Assembly: GCF_018595685.2 (NCBI RefSeq)
Contig: NZ_CP092334.1
Coordinates: 1,268,001 to 1,332,000, forward strand
From: Flavihumibacter rivuli
Lineage (GTDB): Bacteria; Bacteroidota; Bacteroidia; Chitinophagales; Chitinophagaceae
DNA length: 64,000 nt
Direction of reading: 5' to 3'
This document shows, in pieces, positions 50,825-60,318 of the stretch (its first letter is position 1; the number at the start of each line of letters is the position of its first letter). The notes beneath the pieces were generated by a model. That model did no database searches. It saw only the letters and a program-made list of their open reading frames with translations, and was not told the DNA's origin. Both the position numbers and the translations under genes were made by a program.

Positions 50825-52138
50825 TTAACTCCTTACCAACAATTCCTTGATCTTATTGGAAACAAAATGTCCGAAAGGAGGATTACTATTCGATAAGATG
50901 ACCACAATGTATCCTTCCTTCAGGTACATATTCAGTTCCGTACATTGGTTGATATATCCCCCACTATGGCCAACAATATGTTCCTTACCCAGTTGCTGGT
51001 GTTCCATTCCCATTCCATAATGGTCATTTACCCTATACTCCAGCAATTCTTGTTTACTGACATCAGACAATAGTTTTCCAGCCTGCAATGCCTGTGCAAA
51101 AGCCAGCATATCATCTACGGTTGCACGGCCACCACCCGCGCCATCACCCGGCTCTGCTGTTACCATCCCGGCAGGATCAAAAATATGCGTCTTGATATAC
51201 TCCCCGAAAGGCTTACGGCCCAGTTGCTCCAGGATGATACCCAGCAGGCAGTAGCCATTGTTACTATACTGCCATCCCTTACCGGGCTCAAAGGCAAGCT
51301 TGTCTGCTTCTAATACAGGTAGCATATCCATCACCCCGCGGATACTGTCCTTTATTTGCGCATATACAGGGCTGTTGAAAAAATCACCCATACCGGAACT
51401 ATGGTTGAGGAGTTGGCGAATGGTAATGGATTTTATTGTGTTGTTCTTTATACCTGGCAGGAATTTCCCTACCGTATCTTCAAGGGAGAGTAAACCCATA
51501 CCCCTTAATTGTAAAATACCAATTGCCGTAAACATTTTTCCCATGGAAGCAAGGCCAAACAACTGTTTACGGGTATTGGGAACCTGATCACCATTATTGC
51601 CAAAGCTACCAAAATACAATTGCTGCTTATCCCTTACCACCAGTACATTTCCGGAGAATGCGCCACCAAGTTTACCGGTGATATACTGGTCGATTTGGAT
51701 GGCTACCTGTGCTGTACTGAGTTTCCCCTTTTGGATATAGGGTGTGGTGAAAGGAACTGGTTCAATGGTCCTGCGTTTGAACTGTTGTACGGAATCTGTA
51801 TAAATGGTAAACTTCCACCAGGCATCATATTGATTATCCTGCACCCAGGCTTCTGCAGTGACCGGACTCGTTGAAATGATCTTCCTCGTAGAAACTTTGC
51901 CTAGCATCCGGTATGCATTGGCATAGCCCCGCATCCATTCACTTACTTTATCAGGTGAAGTTCCCGCATTTACGAGGTACTGCCGATAGGCCGCCGTATC
52001 TCCACTGTTATGCAGTTCAATGAATGAAGCAGCCGTTTTTTCCAATTTCGATTGCGCGATTACTTTAGTAATAGCCAGGATACTTATCCCTGCAATCAAT
52101 CCAATCTTGAGTTTCATGTTCATGTGAAAAAATTTCAT
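50825..52138 (-). CDS. Serine hydrolase, beta-lactamase/PBP-like, exported
   Basis: This 437-residue protein has a signal peptide (KIGLIAGISILAITKVIAQ) and an extra N-terminal domain of about 100 residues (40-135, DUF3887-like appearance, uncertain). The hydrolase domain carries SxxK (Ser198-Met-Gly-Lys201), YSN in WQYSNNGYCLLG and a C-terminal HSGG in IVGHSGGYINQ. It probably acts in the periplasm or at the cell surface on an ester, amide or D-peptide; substrate unknown. Any of three ATGs (52138, 52123, 52117) could be used without affecting the signal peptide. Confidence 0.82.
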   Translation of the reverse strand: MKFFHMNMKLKIGLIAGISILAITKVIAQSKLEKTAASFIELHNSGDTAAYRQYLVNAGTSPDKVSEWMRGYANAYRMLGKVSTRKIISTSPVTAEAWVQDNQYDAWWKFTIYTDSVQQFKRRTIEPVPFTTPYIQKGKLSTAQVAIQIDQYITGKLGGAFSGNVLVVRDKQQLYFGSFGNNGDQVPNTRKQLFGLASMGKMFTAIGILQLRGMGLLSLEDTVGKFLPGIKNNTIKSITIRQLLNHSSGMGDFFNSPVYAQIKDSIRGVMDMLPVLEADKLAFEPGKGWQYSNNGYCLLGIILEQLGRKPFGEYIKTHIFDPAGMVTAEPGDGAGGGRATVDDMLAFAQALQAGKLLSDVSKQELLEYRVNDHYGMGMEHQQLGKEHIVGHSGGYINQCTELNMYLKEGYIVVILSNSNPPFGHFVSNKIKELLVRS

Positions 52139-52325
52139 AGACCTTGGGACTCCTGATCATTGATCTGGGTTACAGCTTTACCGGCTTAATCCCAATAAAC
52201 CTATCTTGACTGCCACTTCCCTCGATCAAACTGTAGACCTGAATACCTGAAATGCCCGGCAGATTAACCCTCATAGTGGCTGCCACCTATCGGGCTTTCC
52301 GTAATTTGCAGCAGAATTAAATTGT

Positions 52326-53012
52326 ATGGATATCAAAGTTGTTGCATTCGACGCTGACGATACGTTATGGGTGAACGAGCCTTATTTCAGGGAGACCGAG
52401 GATAAATTCTGCGCCTTATTGGAAGATTATATGCCGGCCCATACGGTAGCGAGGGAATTACTCACTACAGAATTACAAAACCTATCCCTCTATGGCTATG
52501 GCATCAAAGGTTTCATGCTGAGCATGATCGAAACTGCATTGAGGGTTTCTGATAACACCGTAAATAACCTGGTCATTGAGAAGGCGCTCCAATATGGGAA
52601 AGACCTTTTGGACAAGCCTATTGAACTCCTGGATGGGGTGGAGGATGTATTGCATACGCTAAAGGGCAAGTACAGGCTGGTAGTGGCCACCAAAGGTGAT
52701 CTCCTGGACCAGGAAAGGAAACTGAAAAGGTCGGGACTGGAACATTATTTCCACCACATTGAGATCATGTCCGACAAGAAAGTCTCCGATTACGAAAAAC
52801 TCATCAGGCACCTTGATATCCGGCCGGAAGAATTCCTGATGATCGGCAATTCCCTTAAATCCGATATCCTGCCGGTATTGCAATTGGGTGGTCATGCCTG
52901 CCATGTCCCCTACCATACCACATGGGTGCATGAAACCATTGACCATACCATTGAACATGAGAATTTCAAGGAAGCGACGACCATCAAGGATGTGCTAAGC
53001 ATGCTCATGTAA
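52326..53012 (+). CDS. HAD-superfamily hydrolase
   Basis: This 228-residue cytoplasmic enzyme has HAD motif I VAFDADDTLW (nucleophile Asp9, acid/base Asp11), motif II VVATKG, a Lys in motif III (SDKKVSDYEKLI) and motif IV EEFLMIGNSLKSDILPV. A helical cap lies between. It is probably a phosphatase for a small phosphorylated metabolite; the substrate is unknown. It stands alone, convergent with the rnr operon. Confidence 0.88.
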   Translation: MDIKVVAFDADDTLWVNEPYFRETEDKFCALLEDYMPAHTVARELLTTELQNLSLYGYGIKGFMLSMIETALRVSDNTVNNLVIEKALQYGKDLLDKPIELLDGVEDVLHTLKGKYRLVVATKGDLLDQERKLKRSGLEHYFHHIEIMSDKKVSDYEKLIRHLDIRPEEFLMIGNSLKSDILPVLQLGGHACHVPYHTTWVHETIDHTIEHENFKEATTIKDVLSMLM

Positions 53013-53067
53013 GTAATGATCCATTCAATGTTTCATTGAGGACCTTAAGTATAGACATTCCTTATTT

Positions 53068-53116
53068 AGAAAAAAATAAAACTGCCTTACCCGTCTGAGC
53101 AGACCGGTAAGGCAGT
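53068..53116 (-). terminator. Terminator of the rnr operon
   Basis: ACTGCCTTACC pairs with GGTAAGGCAGT, with an inner GTCTG/CAGAC stem. On the minus strand it is followed by TTTATTTTTTT. It closes the six-gene minus-strand operon. Confidence 0.88.
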
Positions 53117-53136
53117 TCCTTATAAACTATTCCTGA

Positions 53137-55149
53137 TTACTTTTTCCCTTTTCCCACCCTTTTCCTGGCAGTTGGGGATTCTTCCTTCAGGGCAGCAGTG
53201 ATCACCCATTCATAATCCAATTGGCGTTTGTCGAGGTTGGCCGCCACCACCCGAATCCGGACCTTGTCACCCATCCGGAAGGTACGGCCACTTCTCCTGC
53301 CGGCCAGCATATATTCCGATTCAACATGTGCGAAGTCGTCATACTCCAGCAAGGAATGGATACTCACCAATCCTTCGCATTTGTGTTCTACCGTTTCCAC
53401 CCAGAAGCCAAAAGCAGCCACACCACTGATCACCCCATCGAACTCCTCCCCAAGGAAATTCTTCATGTATTCCACCTGCTTATACTTATTACTAGCCCGC
53501 TCCGCTTCCATGGCAGCCCTCTCCCTTTCGCTGCAATGCTTGCATTTCTCTTCCATCTTCTTATCAACAGGCAACTCTCCGTCCAACACCTGCTGCAGGA
53601 CACGATGGGCCAACACATCGGGATATCGACGGATAGGTGAGGTGAAATGGCAATAATTCTCGAATCCCAGGCCATAGTGGCCAATATTCTCGGTAGTGTA
53701 AATAGCCTTGGCCATTGTGCGGATGCCCAGTTGCTCCAATACATGTTGCTCCGGCCTTCCGCTAACATCCTGCAACAATTGGTTGAAGGAAGCAGCGATA
53801 CGTTCAGGTGATTTCGTATCGAACTTATGGCCAAACTTCATCGCAAAGGCCACAAATGGGGTCAGCTTTTCTTCATCAGGCTGGTCGTGGATACGGTAAG
53901 GGAAGGGAACCTTCTTCTTGCCTTCACCCGCTTTGCTGATATGTTCCGCAACTGTTCGGTTGGCCAACAGCATGAACTCTTCGATCAGCTGATGCGCCTC
54001 CTTGCTCTCCTTGATCATGATACCGATCGGCTTACGGTTCTCATCCAGTTTGAACCTTACCTCCTGCGAAGTGAAATTGATGGCCCCTTTCTTAAACCGC
54101 TGTTTCCTGAACTTTTGCGCCAATGTATTCAGGAGCAATAATTCTTCCTTATACAAGCCATCCCCGCTTTCAATGATCTCCTGCACCTCCTCGTAGGTAA
54201 AGCGATGATCGGAATGGATCACGGTCCTTCCCAACCAGTAATCCTTCAGTTCGCCCTTTGGAGATATCTGGAAAATGGCAGAAAAAGTAAACTTATCCTC
54301 ATGCGGTCTTAAGGAACATAATTCATTAGAGATCTTTTCCGGCAACATGGGATTCACCCTATCGGGCAGGTATACCGATGTAGCCCGGTGGTAGGCTTCC
54401 TTGTCCAGTTCCGTCTCTGGTTCTACATAATAACTTACATCAGCAATATGTACGCCTATTTCATAATGCCCGTTCTTTAATTCACGGATCGATAAGGCAT
54501 CATCAAAATCCTTGGCATCAACCGGGTCAATGGTGAAGGTCAGGATATCCCTGCAATCCCTGCGGCGCTTGATCTCTGCACTGGATAGAATATCGGGTAT
54601 CCTTGCTGTTTCTTCCAATACCTCCTCAGGGAAATTCAGCGGGAAGCCACTCTCCAGGATGATCTCCCTCATGGCCAGGTCATTCTCCGCATGCTCGCCC
54701 AATACTTCCACTACCGCACCCACCGGTTTCTTGTTTTGCTCCCATTCCAGGATCCTTAGCACCACCCGCTCGCCATTCTTGGCACCATTAAGGTTGGATA
54801 AGGGCACATATACATCGGGCATGGGTTTATCAGAATCGGCTATGAAGAAGGCAAATGATTTCGATAATTCGATCTTGCCCATGAAAACAGATTGTTTCCT
54901 GTCCACCACTTCGGTAACCACGCCCTGCATCCGGCCACTACGCCCGCTTTCCTTGGTGATCCTGACCCTTACGGTATCACCGTGCATGGCTGTATTGAAA
55001 TCGGATGGACGTATGAGTATATCCTGCTCCTGGCCTTCAACGATCACAAATCCCATTCCGCTTCGGGTAATATCTAACCGGCCTTTCAGCGTTGCGGGAG
55101 TAGAAGATTTTTTCCTGCTTTTCTTTTTGGATTGTTTCTTTTTACTCAT
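53137..55149 (-). CDS. rnr: Ribonuclease R
   Basis: This 670-residue 3'-5' exoribonuclease has a Lys-rich N-terminal tail, then cold-shock domains (about 20-165). The RNB catalytic domain has DPVDAKDFDDALSI, where the Asp cluster binds metal, and PMLPEKISNELCSLRP. A C-terminal S1 domain follows (GEEFDGVISGVAAFGFWVET), then a basic tail. It degrades structured RNA in the cytoplasm. It is the last gene of the operon, 9 nt after lpxK, and a strong terminator follows. Confidence 0.94.
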   Translation of the reverse strand: MSKKKQSKKKSRKKSSTPATLKGRLDITRSGMGFVIVEGQEQDILIRPSDFNTAMHGDTVRVRITKESGRSGRMQGVVTEVVDRKQSVFMGKIELSKSFAFFIADSDKPMPDVYVPLSNLNGAKNGERVVLRILEWEQNKKPVGAVVEVLGEHAENDLAMREIILESGFPLNFPEEVLEETARIPDILSSAEIKRRRDCRDILTFTIDPVDAKDFDDALSIRELKNGHYEIGVHIADVSYYVEPETELDKEAYHRATSVYLPDRVNPMLPEKISNELCSLRPHEDKFTFSAIFQISPKGELKDYWLGRTVIHSDHRFTYEEVQEIIESGDGLYKEELLLLNTLAQKFRKQRFKKGAINFTSQEVRFKLDENRKPIGIMIKESKEAHQLIEEFMLLANRTVAEHISKAGEGKKKVPFPYRIHDQPDEEKLTPFVAFAMKFGHKFDTKSPERIAASFNQLLQDVSGRPEQHVLEQLGIRTMAKAIYTTENIGHYGLGFENYCHFTSPIRRYPDVLAHRVLQQVLDGELPVDKKMEEKCKHCSERERAAMEAERASNKYKQVEYMKNFLGEEFDGVISGVAAFGFWVETVEHKCEGLVSIHSLLEYDDFAHVESEYMLAGRRSGRTFRMGDKVRIRVVAANLDKRQLDYEWVITAALKEESPTARKRVGKGKK

Positions 55150-55158
55150 CCGGTTGGT

Positions 55159-56235
55159 TTAAGCACTAACATTAAATTCCTTAATAAATGTAGCGATTAA
55201 ACGGGTAAAGTTTTCCTGTTCCCCAAACAAAAACGCCATTTCAATGGGAATCACGAAAAGGGGTAATGACTTCAATTCCTGGTCGAATTTCACCAGCCTC
55301 ACCGAATCTTTTTCTGTAGTGAGGATGATCTTGTGCGCGGCATTCAGCTGTTCAAACCTGCGCCTGATATCCCGGAGATCATCGATCGTAAAGATATGGT
55401 GGTCGCTGAATCCCAACTGGTCATAGGTCTTTGCCTGGTCATCCAATAATTTCTTCAAAGGCCTGGGATTGGCAATACCGGTCACCAGCAGCACCTCCAC
55501 ATCATTCGTGATCTTATAGTGCGTATGGTCCAGGATATGGTAGAGTTCCCCATACTTAATGGTGGCAAAGAAAACCTGCTGGTGTTCCTCCGGCGTCAAT
55601 TCCTTCCGGATGGCCTCCGCGTCTTCCTTGCTCAGGTTGGCAGGGCATTTGGTTACAACGATAATATCTGCCCGTTGCACGCTTCTTTTCTCGTCCCTCA
55701 GGTCGCCGGTAGGCAGGTACCAGTCGCGGGTATATAAATTGCTGTAGTCGGTTAGCACAATGTTCAGCCCTGCCTTAATGGCCCTATGCTGAAAGGCATC
55801 ATCGAGAATAATGGCCTGCGTATCCGGCCTGTCGTGTAACAATTGAGGCACGGCAACGATCCTTTCTTCGCCAACTGCCACTGCCACATCCGGGAATTTC
55901 AGGTGGAACTGCATGGGCTCATCGCCTATTTCAAGTGCATTGGTAGCATCATTGGCCAGTGCATAGCCCCTGGTCTTCCTTTTGTAGCCCCGGCTCAGGG
56001 TAGCCACCCTGAAATCCTCTTTCAGGTGACGGATCAGGAATTCCACCATGGGTGATTTGCCCGTACCTCCTGCAGCTATATTTCCCACACAGATGATGGG
56101 CAGGGCAAACTCGGAGGACTGCAACCACTTCTTATCGTACATCCAGTTACGTACCTTGATCACTGCATAATATACCAGGGAAACAGGAAAGAGGATGATG
56201 CGAATGGGCTTGAGTAATGGAATATTAAAATTCAT
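55159..56235 (-). CDS. lpxK: Tetraacyldisaccharide 4'-kinase
   Basis: This 358-residue membrane-associated kinase of the lipid A pathway phosphorylates the 4' position of the tetraacyl-disaccharide intermediate. A hydrophobic N-terminal helix (IRIILFPVSLVYYAVI) anchors it. The Walker A-like GNIAAGGTGKSPMVEFL (51-67) and ILDDAFQHRAI are diagnostic. Its presence indicates a Gram-negative envelope with lipid A. It overlaps the upstream MTHFS gene by 11 nt and precedes rnr by 9 nt. Confidence 0.95.
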   Translation of the reverse strand: MNFNIPLLKPIRIILFPVSLVYYAVIKVRNWMYDKKWLQSSEFALPIICVGNIAAGGTGKSPMVEFLIRHLKEDFRVATLSRGYKRKTRGYALANDATNALEIGDEPMQFHLKFPDVAVAVGEERIVAVPQLLHDRPDTQAIILDDAFQHRAIKAGLNIVLTDYSNLYTRDWYLPTGDLRDEKRSVQRADIIVVTKCPANLSKEDAEAIRKELTPEEHQQVFFATIKYGELYHILDHTHYKITNDVEVLLVTGIANPRPLKKLLDDQAKTYDQLGFSDHHIFTIDDLRDIRRRFEQLNAAHKIILTTEKDSVRLVKFDQELKSLPLFVIPIEMAFLFGEQENFTRLIATFIKEFNVSA

Positions 56236-56797
56236 AGATGGTTGCTGGTGTTACGCATGCACTTAAAGGTACATCAAAATGGTCGATGCCGGGTAGCGCA
56301 TCAAGGGGTTCAAAATAACAAAGGCCCAGCCGGAATACGTCCGCCCTGCATTGCGCAAGGAAACGGTCATAGAACCCTTTTCCATAGCCCAGCCTGTAAC
56401 CCATCCGGTCAAATGCCAATAAGGGAACGATCACCATATCGATATCCTTGGGTGATAATTCAGGACAATTCACCGGTTCCGCTATCCCGTATTCATTCCG
56501 AACATAATCAGTGTCGTCATTCACCAGCATGGGCTTCATGGAATGGTTAGTGAAATCACTAACAGGGAAAGCCAGTTGCAAACCAGGCATCCTGAATTCA
56601 AGGAAATCAGTAATAAGGAATGTATTCACTTCCCCTTTCGTTTCAAGTGGCCAATAGGACATGACCGTTTCTACAAAAGGAGGAATATCCAATTGCTGGA
56701 AATTGATCAGCAACAGGTCGTCAAGCTTTCTCCTTTCCCTATCGGGAATGGCTAAACGCTTTTCGGTATACTGCTTGCGCAACTCCTGCTTGGTCAT
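56225..56797 (-). CDS. 5-formyltetrahydrofolate cyclo-ligase
   Basis: This 190-residue cytoplasmic enzyme uses ATP to convert 5-formyl-THF into 5,10-methenyl-THF. The family signature MGYRLGYGKGFYDRFLAQC is present, as is the N-terminal TKQELRKQYTEKR. It overlaps bioD by 4 nt upstream and lpxK by 11 nt downstream, so the three are probably translationally coupled. Confidence 0.92.
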   Translation of the reverse strand: MTKQELRKQYTEKRLAIPDRERRKLDDLLLINFQQLDIPPFVETVMSYWPLETKGEVNTFLITDFLEFRMPGLQLAFPVSDFTNHSMKPMLVNDDTDYVRNEYGIAEPVNCPELSPKDIDMVIVPLLAFDRMGYRLGYGKGFYDRFLAQCRADVFRLGLCYFEPLDALPGIDHFDVPLSACVTPATIYEF

Positions 56798-57423
56798 AAC
56801 TGCGACAAAAATGGTTTAATTGCTGCTGCCTGCTGCTGAACAAATGATTTATCCGGGTGCTGGCTGAAGGGGATGGATCCCAATGAAGGTATCCCTGTCC
56901 AATTCACGATCTCCTTTTCATAGTCCATATATTGGTCATTGAAGATCCAGCCTGCCACTTCAATACCCCTTGTTTTACAAGCCTCTGCCGTCAGCAGGGA
57001 ATGGTTGATGCTACCCAGGTAATTGCGGCTCACCAATACAACCCTTGCATTCAGGGCCAGTATGAGGTCTGCAATGAATGCCTTCCCGTTTATGGGGACC
57101 AGCAATCCGCCTGCTCCTTCAATGATCAACCTGTTAGGGGTAACAGGACAGCGGGAAACGATATCCTCCACCCTGATGCTGATGCCTTCCTCACGGGCAG
57201 CAATATGCGGAGATGCCGGTAGTTTTAATTTGTAAGCTTCGGGATGGATGACCGACCTACTATTGCTGAGCCTGTCACCCACCCATTGACGGTCTGTACC
57301 ATCCTCCTCTCCTGCCTGTACAGGTTTCCAGTAATCGGCTTCGAGGGCTTCCGCCAGGACAGCCGCTGCCATGGTTTTGCCCACACCGGTACCTATGCCG
57401 GTGATAAATATTGGTCTTTGCAT
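56794..57423 (-). CDS. bioD: Dethiobiotin synthetase
   Basis: This 209-residue enzyme makes dethiobiotin from 7,8-diaminopelargonate, CO2 and ATP. The N terminus FITGIGTGVGKTMAAAVLAEAL is the diagnostic P-loop, and the EGAGGLLVPI segment follows in the right place. No other bio gene is in the window, so biotin synthesis genes are dispersed. It lies 12 nt downstream of rsmD and overlaps the next gene by 4 nt. Confidence 0.93.
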   Translation of the reverse strand: MQRPIFITGIGTGVGKTMAAAVLAEALEADYWKPVQAGEEDGTDRQWVGDRLSNSRSVIHPEAYKLKLPASPHIAAREEGISIRVEDIVSRCPVTPNRLIIEGAGGLLVPINGKAFIADLILALNARVVLVSRNYLGSINHSLLTAEACKTRGIEVAGWIFNDQYMDYEKEIVNWTGIPSLGSIPFSQHPDKSFVQQQAAAIKPFLSQL

Positions 57424-57435
57424 GGTTCCGTAAGC

Positions 57436-57975
57436 TTAACGATTGATAAAGAAAGAAAACACGGTAGTGCCATAGTTCCTTTCTGAAACAAATTTCTCGA
57501 AACCCTGGTAGTGGTTCCTTGGGGTATGTTCCAGTACAAACCAGCCATTGGGTTTTAACAGCTGGTGCTGTACGATCTTCCTGGGAATATCATCAATAGC
57601 TTCCAGGGCATAGGGTGGTCCTGCAAAGATGAGATCATACTGGTCATTACAGGTTTCTATGAACTTGAAGACATCCATCTTTACCACTTTAAGGTGGTCA
57701 AGGCCAAACTCTGCCGCGGTCTTCTTTATGAAAGAATACATGGAAGGATCCTTCTCTACAATGGTCTGGTCTGCAGCTCCCCTGGAGGCCAGTTCATAGC
57801 TGATACTTCCTGTTCCCCCGAAGAGGTCTAGGGTCTTGATGCCTTCGAACTCGAGGTTATTCTGCAAAATATTGAAGAGGCCTTCTTTCGCAATATCAGT
57901 CGTTGGGCGGGTATAAGGCATCTTCGCCGGTGGATTCACTTTCCTTCCGCCCAACTTTCCGCTTATGATACGCAT
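57436..57975 (-). CDS. rsmD: 16S rRNA (guanine-N2)-methyltransferase RsmD-like
   Basis: This 179-residue protein matches RsmD throughout: MRIISGKLGGRKV at the N terminus, RPTTDIAKEGLFNIL, and SAM-binding LDLFGGTGSISYELASRGA. Family members methylate G966 of 16S rRNA. The catalytic motif IV, normally DPPY/NPPY, reads GPPY (Gly119-Tyr122; codon GGA at 57619-57621), which removes the side chain that normally contacts the target amino group. Activity may be altered, or this may be a lineage-specific form. It overlaps the upstream DUF3822 gene by 13 nt. Confidence 0.88.
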   Translation of the reverse strand: MRIISGKLGGRKVNPPAKMPYTRPTTDIAKEGLFNILQNNLEFEGIKTLDLFGGTGSISYELASRGAADQTIVEKDPSMYSFIKKTAAEFGLDHLKVVKMDVFKFIETCNDQYDLIFAGPPYALEAIDDIPRKIVQHQLLKPNGWFVLEHTPRNHYQGFEKFVSERNYGTTVFSFFINR

Positions 57976-58808
57976 GACATCATTTGAATAAGGGGGGTGA
58001 AGAAATGGACCGGCGTATCCTTCAGGGCTTCCCCATTCAGTTCCATCCCTTCAGGCAACCTGCCGGTATTGACATGGATAAAATACTTCCGGAGCTCCTG
58101 GTAAAGGGAAGAGCCCGTATCGATCCAGCCATCAACCTGTAACACAACTTCCTGCTGGGAAAGACCAGCCTGGCCGCAGGCTTTCAGGAGGTAATAACTT
58201 ACATCCTCCGGTACGTTATACTCTATGATGGCAATGTATTGTAACTGGTCCTTCCATACTGCAAGGGCAAACTGGCCGGACTCAAAATAAAGGTATAGGT
58301 TACCAGCATCAGCTTTGGGCTGGCGCTGGATATAGCTCAACCACGGAGTGAAAAGATGGCATTGATGAAGGTTGCCGCCAGAAGACTCCACTGCTTTACG
58401 GTGATGTTTACTGACCCTGTAAACGGTGTAGGCTTCCTCAACAGGGACATGATCAGCCATTACAATTCCTTTGAACAGGTCCCCAAACTGGAGGTCCAGC
58501 AATTCACCTGCATCCTCTTCCCGCCAAAGGGCCGCTGGCACCAGGGTAGCTTCCGGAGCCCAATGCACAATGGTTACCTTCTTCCATTGCTGCATCCATT
58601 CCTTTTTGGCGCTAAACCATTCCACAAGGGGGTTCTCCCCTTCCGGATCCTTTACTAACTGGATGGATTGAAAATGCAATGGCTGCCCTTCTGCATCCGC
58701 AACAATGGAATGCAAACTGTTCTCCTGGACCTGGATCAGCAATTGGCTGTTGGCAGGGTCCTCAACCGGGCCAAGCCCTATATCGTAACGTAAATGAATC
58801 TGGCTCAT
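57963..58808 (-). CDS. DUF3822 family protein
   Basis: This protein of about 281 residues resembles the DUF3822 family found mainly in Bacteroidota. The fold is probably actin/ASKHA-like. Recognisable stretches are LLIQVQENSLHSIVAD, DVSYYLLKACGQAGLSQQEVVLQVDGWID and a C-terminal HFFTPLIQMM. No catalytic residues can be named. It is conserved upstream of rsmD and overlaps it by 13 nt. It is the first gene of the six-gene operon. ATG 58808 is preferred over 58859, which would overlap the divergent MATE gene region. Confidence 0.75.
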   Translation of the reverse strand: MSQIHLRYDIGLGPVEDPANSQLLIQVQENSLHSIVADAEGQPLHFQSIQLVKDPEGENPLVEWFSAKKEWMQQWKKVTIVHWAPEATLVPAALWREEDAGELLDLQFGDLFKGIVMADHVPVEEAYTVYRVSKHHRKAVESSGGNLHQCHLFTPWLSYIQRQPKADAGNLYLYFESGQFALAVWKDQLQYIAIIEYNVPEDVSYYLLKACGQAGLSQQEVVLQVDGWIDTGSSLYQELRKYFIHVNTGRLPEGMELNGEALKDTPVHFFTPLIQMMSCVS

Positions 58809-58883
58809 GTTCTCCTGCAATAATACAGCATTTTCATGGAGGCTGCCCAATCTGCCCATTTTGCGCTAGCTTGCGTATCGCTT

Positions 58884-60245
58884 ATGTCAACCGCCAATAG
58901 CACAGCTACAGACCTGAAAGTTAACATCAGTAACAGGCAGATCCTGTCCATTGCCCTGCCGATCAGCTTCGCCATTTTCGTTCCCCAGGTCAATTTTGTA
59001 ACGAATAATGTTTTCCTTGGAGGACTGGGGGAAGATTCGCTGGCAGCAGCCGGAATTACAGGGGTTTACTACCTCATCTTCGCCGTGATCGGTTACGGGC
59101 TGAACAATGGCTTGCAGGCCCTGATCTCCCGACGTGCCGGCCAGGACAAAGTGGAAGAGATCGGTAAGCTATTCGCACAGGGGGTCTTCCTCTCCCTGAC
59201 CTTCGCTGCTTTTGGCATCCTGCTCACCTACCTGGTGGCTACGCCGGTATTACAGCGGTCCCTGCATTCACCGGAACTTACGCAGAAGGCCGTCAGTTTC
59301 CTGCATATCCGGATCTGGGGCCTACCCTTCCTGTATCTCTACCAGATGCGCAATGCATTACTGGTAGGAACCAACCAAAGCAAGTACCTCGTTTGGGGGA
59401 CCCTGGCTGAAACCCTTGGCAATATTTTCTTCGACTATGGATTGATCTACGGGAAATTCGGGATGCCGGAGATCGGCTTCAACGGTGCCGCCTATGCGTC
59501 GATCATTGCGGAATTCCTGGGTATGTTCGTGGTCTTCGCGGTGATCCAATGGAAGGGGATCAGTAAACAGCTGGGACTGGCCAGGCATTTCAGGTGGAAT
59601 AAGGAAAATGCCCGGTTGGTCCTGGTACAATCTTCCCCCCTGATTTTCCAATATGCGATCAGCATCATCAGTTGGGAGTTCTTCTATATTCTTATCGAAC
59701 ACCATGGCAAGCGCGACCTGGCCATTTCCAATACGATGCGAAATATTTTCGGACTTTTCGGGGTGTTTACCTGGGCTTTCGCTTCCACCTCCAATACCAT
59801 GGTGAGCAATATCATAGGCCAGGGCATGAAAGAAAGGGTGGAGGAATTGATCGGGAAGATCGTGAAGCTCAGCCTTTCCATTTCCATCCTGCTTTGTATT
59901 TTCCTTAATCTCTTTCCTGCCTTATTCCTTTCCTTTTATGGACAGGGGGAAGAATTTGTTCGTGCAGCCGTTCCCGTTATACGAATTATTTCCCTTGCCC
60001 TTCTATTGATGTCCTTTGCTACCATCTGGCTCAATGGCGTGACCGGTACGGGAAATACCAAGGTCAACCTTGTCATAGAGATAGTGGCAATTGTCGCTTA
60101 TACGATCTATGCTTATGTAGTGCTGGAAGTGATGAAACTCCCCATCACCTATGGCTGGATGAGCGAATGGTTATACTGGATCATACTTTTCTCCCTTTCC
60201 TATGCATACATCAGAAGCGGCAAATGGAAAAAGAAAGAGATCTGA
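58884..60245 (+). CDS. MATE family efflux transporter
   Basis: This inner-membrane protein of about 453 residues has 12 predicted TM helices in two halves. The first half begins with RQILSIALPISFAIFVPQVNFVTNNVFLGGLG, the MATE TM1-TM2 region, and includes VYYLIFAVIGYGLNNGLQALISRRAGQ. It exports an unknown cationic or other small molecule using Na+ or H+. ATG 58884 avoids overlap with the divergent DUF3822 gene; an ATG at 58836 is possible. Confidence 0.85.
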   Translation: MSTANSTATDLKVNISNRQILSIALPISFAIFVPQVNFVTNNVFLGGLGEDSLAAAGITGVYYLIFAVIGYGLNNGLQALISRRAGQDKVEEIGKLFAQGVFLSLTFAAFGILLTYLVATPVLQRSLHSPELTQKAVSFLHIRIWGLPFLYLYQMRNALLVGTNQSKYLVWGTLAETLGNIFFDYGLIYGKFGMPEIGFNGAAYASIIAEFLGMFVVFAVIQWKGISKQLGLARHFRWNKENARLVLVQSSPLIFQYAISIISWEFFYILIEHHGKRDLAISNTMRNIFGLFGVFTWAFASTSNTMVSNIIGQGMKERVEELIGKIVKLSLSISILLCIFLNLFPALFLSFYGQGEEFVRAAVPVIRIISLALLLMSFATIWLNGVTGTGNTKVNLVIEIVAIVAYTIYAYVVLEVMKLPITYGWMSEWLYWIILFSLSYAYIRSGKWKKKEI

Positions 60246-60318
60246 TAAGAAGCAGGTGATGGAACAGGCTTGGGTCAGGGAACCCGGAATAAAAAAATGC
60301 CAGGATCTTTACCAGGGC

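Noticed and set aside
60290..60318. Terminator for the RMDN-like gene
   Set aside because: GCCAGG and CCAGGG are direct-like, not inverted, so no stable hairpin forms despite an A-run.
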